DNA from: Paraplanobispora takensis
Lineage (GTDB): Bacteria; Actinomycetota; Actinomycetes; Streptosporangiales; Streptosporangiaceae
DNA: 64,000 bases
Direction of reading: 5' to 3'
Assembly (NCBI RefSeq): GCF_016863195.1
Contig: NZ_BOOK01000016.1
Location: forward strand, 124,001 to 188,000
Part shown: positions 44,377-54,845 of the stretch, one piece after another
How positions within the stretch are numbered: the first letter of the stretch is position 1
Layout: the number at the start of each line of letters is the position of its first letter
The notes under the pieces: generated by a model
What the model was told of the DNA's origin: nothing
What the model saw: only the letters and a program-made list of their open reading frames with translations
Database searches by the model: none
Made by a program: the position numbers and the translations under genes

Positions 44377-45387
44377 TCAGAGGCGGAAGCGGACCGTGTC
44401 GCCGGGGCGGAGCTGGGCGATCCGGGCGAGGTCGGCGGGGGCGACGACGGCGATGACGGGATAGCCGCCGGTCGGCGGGTGGTCGGCGAGGAAGACGATC
44501 GGCTGCCCGTCGGGCGGCACCTGCAGCGCCCCGGCCACCATGCCCTCACTGGGCAGTTCCCCGTCCACGGCCCGCTTCAGCACCGCGCCCCGCAGCCGCA
44601 CGCCGACCCGGTTGCTGTCCTGGCTGACCTCGTACGGCCGCGCGCACAGGGCCGCCGGCGCGTCCGGGACGAACCAGTCGTCCCGCGGACCGGCGAGCAG
44701 CCGCACAGGAGTCCGCGCCGCGGGAGGGGGCGGCGCCGCGTCCACCGTGATCGGCGCCAGTTCCCGGGCCGGGCCCACGGGCAGGGTCGCGCCGGGGGAC
44801 AGCGGGGCGGGACCGAGGCCGGACAGCGAGTCCGTCGAGCGGCTGCCGAGCACCGGCGGCACGTCCACGCCGCCCCGGACCGCGAGATAGGTGCGCAGCC
44901 CGGTGGCGGGCGTGCCCACCCGCACCAGGCCGCCCGCCGGAACCCAGAACGGCGCGTACATCCCGGCCCGCAGGTCCCGGCGTAGACCCCGCCCGCCCGG
45001 GATCTCCGCTCCGGGCTCCCGCCGTAGACCCCGTGCGTCTCCGGTATCCGCCTCCCGGCCGTCGGCTCCGCGCCTCTCGTGCCGGGCGTCTATCTCCTGG
45101 TCTCCCGCCTCCGCGCCGCTTGTCCCGGGCCCTCCGGGGACGAGGAGTTCGACCGGGCATGAAGCGCCCGTGAGGGCGACCCAGGCCCCGGCGGACAGGC
45201 GCAGGCGGGCCCCGCCGAAGGTCAGCTCGATTCCCGCCGCCTCCTGCGGGTTGCCGACCAGGCGGTTGGCCAGCCGCAGGCTCGGCGCGTCGGCGGCGCC
45301 CGAGCGGGGCACCCCCAGATGGCCGTACCCGGGGCGCCCGAGATCCTGCACGGTGGCGTAAGGCCCCGGCGCGATCACCTCGATCAT
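44377..45387 (-). CDS. pxpC: 5-oxoprolinase subunit C
   Basis: PxpC (336 aa; KipA / biotin-dependent carboxyltransferase-like fold) is one of three subunits of the prokaryotic ATP-dependent 5-oxoprolinase that opens pyroglutamate to glutamate. Motifs: APGPYATVQDLGRPGYGHLG and RSGAADAPSLRLANRLVGN at the N terminus, then TYLAVRGGVDVPPVLGSRST and SNRVGVRLRG. The Glu/Arg/Gly-rich insert in the middle (about residues 90-135) is less conserved and looks like a low-complexity expansion. The last gene of the pxpA-pxpB-pxpC operon, it starts 5 nt after pxpB ends. Cytosolic. Confidence 0.94.
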   Translation of the reverse strand: MIEVIAPGPYATVQDLGRPGYGHLGVPRSGAADAPSLRLANRLVGNPQEAAGIELTFGGARLRLSAGAWVALTGASCPVELLVPGGPGTSGAEAGDQEIDARHERRGADGREADTGDARGLRREPGAEIPGGRGLRRDLRAGMYAPFWVPAGGLVRVGTPATGLRTYLAVRGGVDVPPVLGSRSTDSLSGLGPAPLSPGATLPVGPARELAPITVDAAPPPPAARTPVRLLAGPRDDWFVPDAPAALCARPYEVSQDSNRVGVRLRGAVLKRAVDGELPSEGMVAGALQVPPDGQPIVFLADHPPTGGYPVIAVVAPADLARIAQLRPGDTVRFRL

Positions 45388-45391
45388 GCGG

Positions 45392-46147
45392 TCATCCGGT
45401 GACCGCCTCGAAGCGGACGCGGGTGCCGGGGGTCAGGACGGCGGGCGGATCGGCCGCCACGTCCCACACCGGCATCGGCGAGCGGCCGAGCAGCCGCCAG
45501 CCGCCGGGCGAGGCCGCGGGGTAGACCGCGGAGTAGGGGCCCGCGATCGCCACCGCTCCCGCCGGGACCGAGGTGCGCGGGGTGGCCAGGCGCGGCACGT
45601 GCAGGACCGGGTCCAGGCCGGTGAGGTAGGCGAACCCCGGGGCGAAGCCCAGCCAGCCCACCACCAGCTCCCGTCCCGTGTGCCGCTCGACCACCTCCCG
45701 CGGGGACAGGCCGGTCAGCGCGGCCACCTCCCCGAGGTCGGCGCCGTCGTAGACCACCGGGACCGTCACGACCCCGTCCGCCGCGGCGGCGCCCGCACCG
45801 GGGGCGGCCGCCGTACGCATCAGGAGGGACAGCCGCGACCTGAGGCGGGGCAGGTCGGCGCCCGGCGCGACGACCAGCACGGTGGCCGGACCGGGAACGA
45901 TCTCCACGACCCCGTCCGGCCGGTCGGCCCGCAGCAGCGCGTCCAGCCGGTGGGAGGCCTCCAGCGCCCCGGTCTCCACCAGGAGCCCGTGCTCCCCGGC
46001 CCGCCGGATCACCGCCTCCCCGCCGGAACCCGCGCCGCCCGGCGTGTCCCGCCCGTCCGCGCCGCCCACCGTCATCGCGTCCGCGCCGTCCGGCGTGCCT
46101 CGACGACCCGCGCCGCCCGGCGTGCCCGCGGTGTCCGGGCCGATCAC
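45392..46147 (-). CDS. pxpB: 5-oxoprolinase subunit B
   Basis: PxpB (251 aa; KipI-like) is the second subunit of the 5-oxoprolinase. The conserved core starts near residue 47 (EHGLLVETGALEASHRLDAL) and includes VPVVYDGADLGEVAALTGLS, GRELVVGWLGFAPGFAYLTG and AGPYSAVYPAASPGGWRLLG. The first 45 residues are a Gly/Asp/Ala-rich low-complexity extension with repeated GTPGGAG/GADGRDTPGGAG units. This extension is unusual, but GTG 46147 has a clear ribosome binding site (GGAGGG), so it is probably made; ATG 46075 is a weaker alternative. Confidence 0.94.
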   Translation of the reverse strand: MIGPDTAGTPGGAGRRGTPDGADAMTVGGADGRDTPGGAGSGGEAVIRRAGEHGLLVETGALEASHRLDALLRADRPDGVVEIVPGPATVLVVAPGADLPRLRSRLSLLMRTAAAPGAGAAAADGVVTVPVVYDGADLGEVAALTGLSPREVVERHTGRELVVGWLGFAPGFAYLTGLDPVLHVPRLATPRTSVPAGAVAIAGPYSAVYPAASPGGWRLLGRSPMPVWDVAADPPAVLTPGTRVRFEAVTG

Positions 46148-46190
46148 CGGCGCCCTCCGGGACGGCGGGACCGGCCGGCGCCGGCCGGTC

Positions 46191-46946
46191 TCACGTGAAG
46201 GCCTTCACGATCACTCCGGCGTCGGCCAGGCCGTCGCGGACGGCCCGCGCCAGCCGTACGGCGCCGGGGGTGTCGCCGTGCAGGCAGATGGATCGGGCCC
46301 GGACCGTGACCTGGGATCCGTCGTCGGCGGTCACGACCTGGTCGGTCGCCATGCGCACGGCCCGGGCCGCGACCGTGCCGGGGTCGTGCAGCACCGCGCC
46401 GGGGGAGCGGCGGGAGACCAGGGTCCCGGCGGGCGTGTAGGCGCGGTCGGCGAAGGCCTCGGTGACGGTGGCGACCCCCTCGCGGGCGGCGATGTCGTGG
46501 ACGGCCGAGCCGGGCAGGGTGAGCACCGGCAGGGTCCGGTCGTAGTCGGCCACGGCCACCACGACCGCCTCGGCCTGCTCGGGGTCGCGGCAGATGCGGT
46601 TGTAGAGCGCGCCGTGCGGCTTGACGTAGGAGACCCGCCCGCCCATCGCCCTGGCGATGCCGTCCACCGCCGCGATCTGGTAGAGCACCTCGGCGCACAG
46701 CTCCTCGGGGTCCATCTCCATCTCGCGGCGCCCGAACCCGGCCAGGTCGCGGTAGGAGACCTGGGCGCCGATGGACACCCCCCGGTCGATCGCGGCCGCG
46801 CAGGTGCGGCGGATCGTGACCGGGTCGCCGGCGTGGAATCCGCAGGCGACGTTCGCGCTGGTCACCACGTCGAGCAGGGCCGCGTCGTCGCCCAGTCGCC
46901 AGATGCCGAAGCTCTCACCGAGGTCGGCGTTGAGGTCGATCACCAT
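46191..46946 (-). CDS. pxpA: 5-oxoprolinase subunit A
   Basis: PxpA (251 aa; LamB/YcsF family) is the first subunit of the 5-oxoprolinase, with the signature VIDLNADLGESFG at the N terminus, then VTSANVACGFHAGDPVTIRR (metal-binding region), VSYRDLAGFGRREME, VSYVKPHGALYN and FADRAYTPAGTLVSR. The length is normal. It begins the pxpABC operon. The gene upstream on the same strand, which encodes a protein of unknown function, ends 9 nt before its start, so the two may be co-transcribed. Confidence 0.96.
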   Translation of the reverse strand: MVIDLNADLGESFGIWRLGDDAALLDVVTSANVACGFHAGDPVTIRRTCAAAIDRGVSIGAQVSYRDLAGFGRREMEMDPEELCAEVLYQIAAVDGIARAMGGRVSYVKPHGALYNRICRDPEQAEAVVVAVADYDRTLPVLTLPGSAVHDIAAREGVATVTEAFADRAYTPAGTLVSRRSPGAVLHDPGTVAARAVRMATDQVVTADDGSQVTVRARSICLHGDTPGAVRLARAVRDGLADAGVIVKAFT

Positions 46947-46955
46947 GGCTCACCC

Positions 46956-48650
46956 CTACATGGGAGGTTCGTCGGGAATGTCCGCGATGTCGTCGAGGGC
47001 CGTGGCGAGCTCCTCGGGGTCGTCGCCGATCCGCTCGGCGATCTCGATCAGCACGTGCAGGACCTCGTGCCTGTCGTGACCGAGGTCCAGCAGCCGCTGG
47101 GCGGCCTCCCACAGCTGCGGCGGGTCGCCCTCCCACAGCCGGGCGGCGATCTCCTCGTGCCAGGCCAGGTGCTCGTCGTAGTCGAAGCGGTCGCGGTCGT
47201 CGCCGTGGTCGATCTCCAGCAGCACCCGGCGGTCGGTCTCGTCGGCGGGGTTGAGCAGGTCGAGCTTGATCTCGCCGTGCATGCCCTGCAGGAACGGGAA
47301 GGCGAAGACCCGCCGGGCCAGGGCCGACAGGTCCCCGTCCGGCAGCAGCCGCTCCACCAGGTCGCGGTCGAGGCCGAAGGTCGTCGGGTCGCGGTAGGTC
47401 TCGGCGAACTTGGCCGTGGCCTCCCAGACCCCGTCCAGGGTGGCGCGCAGCCCCTCCTCCGCCAGCCCGCTGCGGTGCGCGGCGAAGCGCGCCCAGGCGC
47501 TCAGGGCGTACGGCATCGCCTCCTGCTCGGCCGGGCTGAGCATCACCTTGCGCGGCAGCCAGTCGAGCAGGAAGGTCTCGCATTTGGTGGGGCTGACCCG
47601 CAGCGGGCGGCCGAAGTCCTGGTCGCAGCCGTAGTCGATGATGTGGTCGGCGCACCGGGAGGCCGCCGAGGGGTCCGACAGGTGCTCGGCCGCGTCCGAG
47701 GAGAGGAACTCCGCGGCCAGCATCGCCCGGCGGTCGCGGCTGTAGGGCGCCTCGCTGTGCAGGGGCGCCGGGCGCTTGCGGCCGGGGGGCAGCGCCTTGA
47801 TCCGGGAGCGGGCGAAGGCGTGATAGGCGCTGTAGCTGTCGCTGACCGGGGCGGTCGTCTTGCGGTCGCCGTACTCGGCGGTGGCCTTCATGGCCGACTC
47901 CAGCAGGGCCCTGGCCTGCTGCGGCTCGATCTCCTCGAAGCGGAGCATCGCGTTGGCGTCGGCCTCCGCCCTGGCCTGCTCCAGCAGCTTGTCCACGTGC
48001 GAGGAGACCCAGGCGTCGCGGGCGATGCCCCGCATGTTGTAGTCGACGACCATGACCAGGGCGTGCCGGTCCTCGCCGCTGTCGGAACCCCGGTAGCCGA
48101 AGGTGCACACCACCGTGTCCTGGTCGCCGTAGGCGTCGCGGGAGACGTAGCAGCCGGTGGGCTTGACCACGCCCAGCCGGTCGGCCCAGCGGGGCCGGGC
48201 CACGCCGCGCTCGATGAGCGCCAGCGCCGCGCCCTCGGCCTTGGCGGCCTGGCGGGCGGTGCCGAGGTAGGCGAGCGCGATCAGCAGGGTCAGCGCGGCG
48301 GGCGTGCCGGCCTTCGCGGCGTAGTCGACCAGGCCCTCGCCGAGGACCTGCTCGGCGTCCCCCCGCCGCAGCCGCCGTCCCCACCAGGCGCCCACCATGT
48401 CGGAGACCATGAGCTCGGCGTCCAGCGGGCTGCGGACGGCGAGGAGCTCGCGGGCGGCCAGCAGCATCTCCGAGAACACCTCGTCGGGAGCCTGGCTCTC
48501 CCGGGGGTCCCTGCGGTGCCGGCGGCTCAAGCGGCCTCCCCCGCCGGCCGCGCTGTCCCGGGACCGTGGTCTCCGCCGGTCCGTCCGCTCCGCTCGATCA
48601 CGTTCAACCTTCTCGCGTTCCCGACTCCATGGGTGAATGGAACGCGACAT
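46956..48650 (-). CDS. Large protein of unknown function, possibly co-transcribed with pxpABC
   Basis: A soluble protein of about 564 aa from ATG 48650. The first 55 residues are charged and low in complexity (REREKVERDRAERTDRRRPR), followed by a mainly helical part (APDEVFSEMLLAARELLAVR, VSDMVGAWWGRRLRRGDAEQ), a strand-rich middle (DTVVCTFGYRGSDSGEDRHA, LVMVVDYNMRGIARDAWVSS) and a long C-terminal half with SPTKCETFLLDWLPRKVMLS and HGEIKLDLLNPADE, ending in an acidic tail (LDDIADIPDEPP). No family is recognised; there is no signal peptide and no catalytic motif. No ribosome binding site precedes ATG 48650, and the frame remains open upstream to 48863 with unconvincing codon use, so the start is uncertain. 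Confidence 0.75.
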   Translation of the reverse strand: MSRSIHPWSREREKVERDRAERTDRRRPRSRDSAAGGGGRLSRRHRRDPRESQAPDEVFSEMLLAARELLAVRSPLDAELMVSDMVGAWWGRRLRRGDAEQVLGEGLVDYAAKAGTPAALTLLIALAYLGTARQAAKAEGAALALIERGVARPRWADRLGVVKPTGCYVSRDAYGDQDTVVCTFGYRGSDSGEDRHALVMVVDYNMRGIARDAWVSSHVDKLLEQARAEADANAMLRFEEIEPQQARALLESAMKATAEYGDRKTTAPVSDSYSAYHAFARSRIKALPPGRKRPAPLHSEAPYSRDRRAMLAAEFLSSDAAEHLSDPSAASRCADHIIDYGCDQDFGRPLRVSPTKCETFLLDWLPRKVMLSPAEQEAMPYALSAWARFAAHRSGLAEEGLRATLDGVWEATAKFAETYRDPTTFGLDRDLVERLLPDGDLSALARRVFAFPFLQGMHGEIKLDLLNPADETDRRVLLEIDHGDDRDRFDYDEHLAWHEEIAARLWEGDPPQLWEAAQRLLDLGHDRHEVLHVLIEIAERIGDDPEELATALDDIADIPDEPPM

Positions 48651-48894
48651 GGTGACCGTTCGGTTCAACGGCTCTCTCGGTTGTTCCTGCTTCACCGATC
48701 TGGGCCGACAGCCGCCCGCGGGTCTGTCCGGTCTCCGCAGGCGCTTTCCGTTCCCAGGGCGGGAATCACCCGGCGACGCCACATTTGTGTGATCACCCGC
48801 TCGGGCCCCTCCGCCTTTACGCGCGATCGGGGGCAATCCTAGCCCATGAAGGCCGATCGGCACGGAGGAACGGGGAACGGCCGCCGTCCGGACG

Positions 48895-49146
48895 CTATCG
48901 GAGGCCTCGCGGCGGGGGCGCCGAGTTCACGATCGCGAGGAGATGCTCGCGGGCGACACGTTCGATCACCTCGGCAGTGGCCTCGACGCCCAGATGCTCG
49001 GTGCACGCGAAGACGTCGGCCACGCATCTGTCCACGGTGTCGAGCGGGACGGTGAGGAACTCGGCGGCCAGGCGGGCGCTCACGGGCTCACGGAGTCCCG
49101 TCGGGCCGTTGGTGAAGCGGGTGGCGAGAGCGGGCATGGATGTCAC
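48895..49146 (-). CDS. Small helical protein (three-helix-bundle dimerisation type)
   Basis: The 83-aa frame starts at GTG 49146 (GGAGG four bases upstream) or ATG 49137 (same ribosome binding site, eleven bases). The product is three amphipathic helices: SARLAAEFLTVPLDTVDRCV, ADVFACTEHLGVEATAEVIE and RVAREHLLAIV. This resembles small actinobacterial proteins annotated as three-helix-bundle dimerisation domains, of unknown role. Two Cys flank the ADVFA motif. The upstream region holds CCGGGA-TAT-TCCCGG (49161-49175), a possible operator. Confidence 0.72.
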   Translation of the reverse strand: MTSMPALATRFTNGPTGLREPVSARLAAEFLTVPLDTVDRCVADVFACTEHLGVEATAEVIERVAREHLLAIVNSAPPPRGLR

Positions 49147-49160
49147 ATTCCTCCGGGTTA

Positions 49161-49175
49161 CCGGGATATTCCCGG
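49161..49175. promoter_or_regulatory. 15-bp palindrome upstream of the small helical protein
   Basis: CCGGGA-TAT-TCCCGG, perfect 6-bp arms, centred 22 nt before GTG 49146. On the minus strand a consensus TTGACA lies further upstream, near 49229-49224. Confidence 0.45.
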
Positions 49176-49774
49176 ATGGGCGGCGAGGACGTGCGTTTTC
49201 ATTCCATAACGTATCGCGCCAGTGTCAAGCCTCCGATGGGTGACATGGAAAGCTGACCCATGTCTTGACTGGCCCCTACCACGGGAGGGTAAAAGGATGT
49301 CCCGGAACGGGAAGCCAAATAGGGTGCGGGTCAGTAGGCTGATCTTGTCAGGACTCCGACCGAGACGAGGTGGGCGGTTGTCGGGACGGTCCGGCTCGAT
49401 CCTGCTAGTGTCCTGGCCGCGAGCGCTGCGGGACGCCGGCGGTGCTCGCGCCGGTGTGATCAGGTCCTCGCCGTCCCCTCCGGGAGGCGGGACCGGGGGG
49501 TGCGGACGCCGGCCCGGTGGTGCGGCCACCGGTCGGCCGCGTGCCCGGCGGGGCCCTGCGAGGCGCCGTCATGCTGGAATCCCGGCGCGTTACCGTGGAC
49601 ATCCCGGTCCTCGGGCCGGGGGGGTCATCGCATCATGGGCGGGGCTTCCGTCCGTAGGTGCCCATCGCCGATGATGTAGTGCAGGATCCGGTTCCCCGGA
49701 GCCGTGCTACGACGATTCGCAAGTTTGGAGATGTGCCTCGTGGGAGACCCTGGCACGCGACGGAGGTGCCGACC
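49176..49774. other. Long intergenic region before the PAS/SpoIIE gene
   Basis: No gene is convincing. The frames that stay open have random composition. Promoter-like pieces occur on the plus strand (TTGACT at 49265-49270 with TAAAAG at 49290, spacer too long at 19) and on the minus strand (TTGACA near 49224-49229). Bases 49400-49630 are G/C-rich and weakly palindromic and may be an untranslated leader or an unrecognised small RNA. Confidence 0.4.
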
Positions 49775-51868
49775 ATGAGCGCCGAAACCTCCGTGCCCCG
49801 TCCCCGGGAGTCGGATGTGGACATCTCGGACTCGGGCCTTCTCCAGGGCCTGTTGTCTCAGTCGCCGTTCGCCTTCGCGTTCTTCGACCTCGACGGCCGC
49901 TTCCAGCGGGTGGACGAGGTCTTCGCCGGCGTCGTCGGCCTGCCCGCCGAGCGCCTGGTCGGCCGCGCCCCGGGAGAGCTGCTGTCCGCCGATCTCACCG
50001 CTCTGGTCGAGGGATCGGTCCGCGGCGTCGTGGCGGGCGCCGCGGTCGAGAACGGCCAGCGGATCCGGGTGCGCACGGCCGAGGGGCAGACCCACCACTG
50101 GTCGCTGACCTTCTCGCCGGTCCACGACGACAAGGGCGTGCTGCGCGCGGTCTGCCTGGTCGGCGTCGACGTCACCGAGAGCCGGAAGGTCGAGGAGGAC
50201 CTGCGGCGCAGCGAGGAGCGCTACCGCTCGCTCGTCGAGGCGCAGTCGCAGCTCGTGTGGATCACGGCTCCGAGCGGCGCGACCGTGGAGGACGCCCCGC
50301 AGTGGCGGGCCATCACCGGCCAGGGGCTCGACGAATACCTCGCCCACGGCTGGCTGGAGGCCGTGCACCCCGACGACCGCGTGCACACCGAGGAGGCGTG
50401 GCGCGAGGCCCTGCGCGGCCGGACCATGTTCGAGTGGAACTACCGCGTCCGCACCCGGGCCAGCGGCTACCGCCACTTCGAGGTGCGCGCCGTACCGATC
50501 ATCCGGCACGGCAAGGTCGTCGAGTGGGTCGGGGCGAACACCGACGTCACCCCGCAGCGCGAGGCCGAGGAGATGCGCGGCCGGCTGACCGACCAGCTCG
50601 GCGCCGCGGCGCTGCGCACGGCGCGGCTGCAGGGCGCCACGGCCATGCTGGCCGAGGCGCTCACCGTCGAGCAGGTGGTCCAGGTGATCATCGACGTGGG
50701 CCGCACGGCACTGGCCGCCGACCGCTCGGCGGTGGCGCTGCTCGACGCCGACCGGGCCGCGTTGAAGCTGGTCAACAGCGGCGGCATCCCCGACGTCCCC
50801 GGTGCGCCCGGCGAGGAGATCCCGCTGTCGCACTCCAGCGTGATGACCATGGCGGTCAACAGCCGCCGCCCGGTCTTCGCCGAGTCGCCCGACAGCCTGC
50901 TGTCCCAGCTCGTCGACGCCGGAGGCGACGAGGATCTCATCAAGGGATTCGTCACCCACAGCGACGAGCGGGCCTGGGTCGGGCTCCCGCTGCTGGCCGC
51001 GGGCCGCGCCCTGGGCGCGCTGCGCTTCGCCTTCACCCGCCCCCAGAAGATCTCCCAGGAGGACGGCGTCTTCCTGGAGGCCCTGGCCGGGCAGTGCGCG
51101 CTCGCCGTCGAGCGGGCGACCCTGTTCGAGCGCGAGCACCGCACCGCCGAGACGCTCCAGCGGAGCCTGCTGCCCGACCGCCTGCCGGTGGTCCGCGGGC
51201 TGACCCTGGCCCAGCGCTTCCGCTCGGGCAGCCGTCACGTGCAGGTCGGCGGCGACTGGTACGACGCGTTCGTCCTGCAGGACGGCCGGGTCGCCGCGGT
51301 GGTCGGCGACGTCATGGGCAAGGGCGTCAAGGCCGCGGCCGGGATGGGCCGCATCCGCAACGCCATGCGGGCGCTGGCGCTGACCAACCCGCCGCCCGCG
51401 GCGGTCCTCACCGGCCTGGACCGGGTCTTCGAGGCGACCGAGGAGGAGGAGCAGGTCACCACGCTCGCCTACATGGTGGTCGAGCCCGGCACCGGAGAGG
51501 GCACGCTGGCGCTGGCGGGCCACCCGCCGCCCCTGCTCGTCTCACCGCAGGGCGTGCCGCTGCTGTGCGAGGGCGAGCCCGGCACCCCGCTCGGCTGGCC
51601 GGCCAGCCGCCGGCAGTTCCGCTTCTGCGTCCCGCCGGGCCACACCGCCGTCCTGTACTCCGACGGGCTGGTGGAGAACCGCAAGCGAGGGCTGGATGCC
51701 GGACTCGCGGAGCTTTGCTCGGTTGTGACCGAAGCGCCGCTAGAAGTTGTGGGAAGTCCCCATATGCTGCTGGATTTCCTGGTGGATCGCATGTTGGCGG
51801 GGTATGAGCAGGATGATGACGTCACGGTGCTCGCGATTCATGTCCCTCCGACGACGAAGAGTGACTGA
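49775..51868 (+). CDS. PAS-GAF sensor with SpoIIE/PP2C phosphatase domain
   Basis: The soluble signalling protein has 697 aa. Two PAS domains come first (about residues 15-120, FAFAFFDLDGRFQRVDEVFA, and 135-260, with YRFEV-like GYRHFEVRAVPIIRHGKVVE and VGANTDVTPQREAEE). A GAF domain follows (AVALLDADRAALKLVNSGGI, LEALAGQCALAVERATLFER), and then a PPM/SpoIIE serine phosphatase domain (LQRSLLPDRLPVV, GGDWYDAFVLQDGRVAAVVG with metal-binding Asp residues, DVMGKGVKAAAGMGRIRNAM, YSDGLVENRKRGLD). Such RsbU-like proteins dephosphorylate anti-sigma-factor antagonists; the partner is not encoded here. The start is ATG 49775 behind GGAGGT. Its gene precedes the principal sigma factor gene. Confidence 0.95.
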   Translation: MSAETSVPRPRESDVDISDSGLLQGLLSQSPFAFAFFDLDGRFQRVDEVFAGVVGLPAERLVGRAPGELLSADLTALVEGSVRGVVAGAAVENGQRIRVRTAEGQTHHWSLTFSPVHDDKGVLRAVCLVGVDVTESRKVEEDLRRSEERYRSLVEAQSQLVWITAPSGATVEDAPQWRAITGQGLDEYLAHGWLEAVHPDDRVHTEEAWREALRGRTMFEWNYRVRTRASGYRHFEVRAVPIIRHGKVVEWVGANTDVTPQREAEEMRGRLTDQLGAAALRTARLQGATAMLAEALTVEQVVQVIIDVGRTALAADRSAVALLDADRAALKLVNSGGIPDVPGAPGEEIPLSHSSVMTMAVNSRRPVFAESPDSLLSQLVDAGGDEDLIKGFVTHSDERAWVGLPLLAAGRALGALRFAFTRPQKISQEDGVFLEALAGQCALAVERATLFEREHRTAETLQRSLLPDRLPVVRGLTLAQRFRSGSRHVQVGGDWYDAFVLQDGRVAAVVGDVMGKGVKAAAGMGRIRNAMRALALTNPPPAAVLTGLDRVFEATEEEEQVTTLAYMVVEPGTGEGTLALAGHPPPLLVSPQGVPLLCEGEPGTPLGWPASRRQFRFCVPPGHTAVLYSDGLVENRKRGLDAGLAELCSVVTEAPLEVVGSPHMLLDFLVDRMLAGYEQDDDVTVLAIHVPPTTKSD

Positions 51869-51973
51869 ATGAAACAGTCATAAGGGTTGCTTTCGGATAT
51901 CGGTGCCCCGCTTCCGTACGCACTACTGTCTTCGTCGGCCTAGGGTGGAGGGCAACCGCCGGGAGGCGGCCGT

Positions 51974-52036
51974 ATGAATCACGGTGCCGTGCCAGAATGT
52001 TGTGCAGGTGCGTCGCGGTTCGCACGGCCTCGCTGA
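51974..52036 (+). CDS. Upstream ORF in the sigma factor leader, with a Cys-Cys pair
   Basis: ATG 51974 is preceded by GGGAGG with seven-base spacing and opens a 20-codon frame beginning MNHGAVPECCAGASR and ending RFARPR-stop at 52034-52036, 73 nt before the sigma factor start. The adjacent Cys codons (TGT TGT) and the good ribosome binding site suggest a regulatory leader peptide that could respond to cysteine supply. The following RNA can form a stem (CTAGAGGC with GCCCCTAG, one mismatch). There is no terminator-like T-run. Function is inferred and unproven. Confidence 0.45.
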   Translation: MNHGAVPECCAGASRFARPR

Positions 52037-52109
52037 TCGCAACTAGAGGCATCCGCCCCTAGCGGGCATCAGAGTCCATTCTCGTCTCGCTTTCCTTCGA
52101 GAGGTGTTC

Positions 52110-53738
<1,629 letters not shown>

Positions 53739-53763
53739 GACCGGATCGGGAAGATCGATCGTC

Positions 53764-53793
53764 GGCGGCCCGCACCTCCCGGTGCGGGCCGCC
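53764..53793 (+). terminator. Sigma factor gene terminator
   Basis: A perfect 13-bp stem (GGCGGCCCGCACC and complement) with loop TCCC, followed by GCGTCGTTT, 26 nt after the stop. Confidence 0.75.
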
Positions 53794-53861
53794 GCGTCGT
53801 TTACACGGTTGTAATCGATCGATAACGCAGAGTGGCGGGCGGGCGGTTACTCTCACCCGCC

Positions 53862-54827
53862 ATGGGTGTGATCGAAACGGCCGGGGGCCGGGTCCGGGGA
53901 GCACGCGTGATCGTCGACCGCCCGTGGGCGGACGGGATGCTCGACGAGGCGGTCACCGCGGTGCACCGGGGTTTCCTCGACGCGGGGGCGGCCGCGCTGG
54001 GCGCCACCCGCGGCGACCCGGAGCACCGCGCGCTGCGCGCCGAGGCCCTGGCCAGGGCGGCGACGGGGTGGAGTCGCGACATCGAGGCCATGGCGGTCCG
54101 CGACCGGGCCGACCCCGACCTGTGGCTATGGCTGGGCCGTACCCTCATCGAGGAGGCCTGGGCGCTCAAGCCCGGCGCCAGGGCGCGTGCCGTGCAGGCG
54201 CACCGCCTGCAGGCCTTCCACCGGGCGATGGACGCCGCCCGGCGGCCGCTCCTGACGGCCGCCGCGCTCGCGCCGTCCGACCCGGTGCCCTGGGAGTCGA
54301 TGATGTGGCTCACCCTCGGCCTCGACCGGCCGCGCTCCGACAAGGACGCCGTCTGGTTCGAGATCGCCCGCCGCTGCCCGGCGCTCTTCCCGGCCAACGT
54401 GGCCCGGCTGATGACGCTCTCGCCCACCTGGGGCGGGACGGCGCAGGAGACGCTCGCCTTCGCCAGGGACGCCGTGTCCCGGGCGCCCGACGGCGGCCCG
54501 ATGCCCGCGCTGCTGCCGCTGGCCCACTTCGAGTGCGCCGCGGCCGGGCGCTCGCCGATGTCGCGGGGCGCCTGGTTCACCGACGAGGCGCTGCGCGAGG
54601 TCGTGGCGCACGCGGGCCGGTGGCGGACCGCGGGCCGGCACCCGCGGTCGGTGGAGGCCCACAACCTGTTCGGGGCCGCCTTCTATCTGGGCGGCCTGCG
54701 CCGGCCCGCCCGGAGGCACCTGGCCGGGACCGGTGGCAGGGTCAGCCGGCTGCCCTGGTCGTATCTGGGCGATCCGGCCCGGCAGTTCGAGCGGGCCTGC
54801 GGCAAGCTGGACCTCGTCATGGAGTGA
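53862..54827 (+). CDS. Protein of unknown function, helical repeat-like
   Basis: The soluble protein is 321 aa from ATG 53862, which lies eight bases behind TACTCT and has no ribosome binding site (probably leaderless). It is almost all helical, with TPR-like spacing of Ala/Leu/Trp: PDLWLWLGRTLIEEAWALKP, GARARAVQAHRLQAFHRAMD, PWESMMWLTLGLDRPRSDKD, PALLPLAHFECAAAG, then SVEAHNLFGAAFYLGGLRRP at the end. No catalytic motif or known family is recognised. Convergent with yaaA, 18 nt apart. Confidence 0.8.
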   Translation: MGVIETAGGRVRGARVIVDRPWADGMLDEAVTAVHRGFLDAGAAALGATRGDPEHRALRAEALARAATGWSRDIEAMAVRDRADPDLWLWLGRTLIEEAWALKPGARARAVQAHRLQAFHRAMDAARRPLLTAAALAPSDPVPWESMMWLTLGLDRPRSDKDAVWFEIARRCPALFPANVARLMTLSPTWGGTAQETLAFARDAVSRAPDGGPMPALLPLAHFECAAAGRSPMSRGAWFTDEALREVVAHAGRWRTAGRHPRSVEAHNLFGAAFYLGGLRRPARRHLAGTGGRVSRLPWSYLGDPARQFERACGKLDLVME

Positions 54828-54845
54828 CCCCGGGCCTGGGCCCCG

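Noticed and set aside
49222-49674. Open frame of 150 codons upstream of the PAS/SpoIIE gene
   Set aside because: Arg/Gly/Pro-rich random composition, no start signal, no domain.
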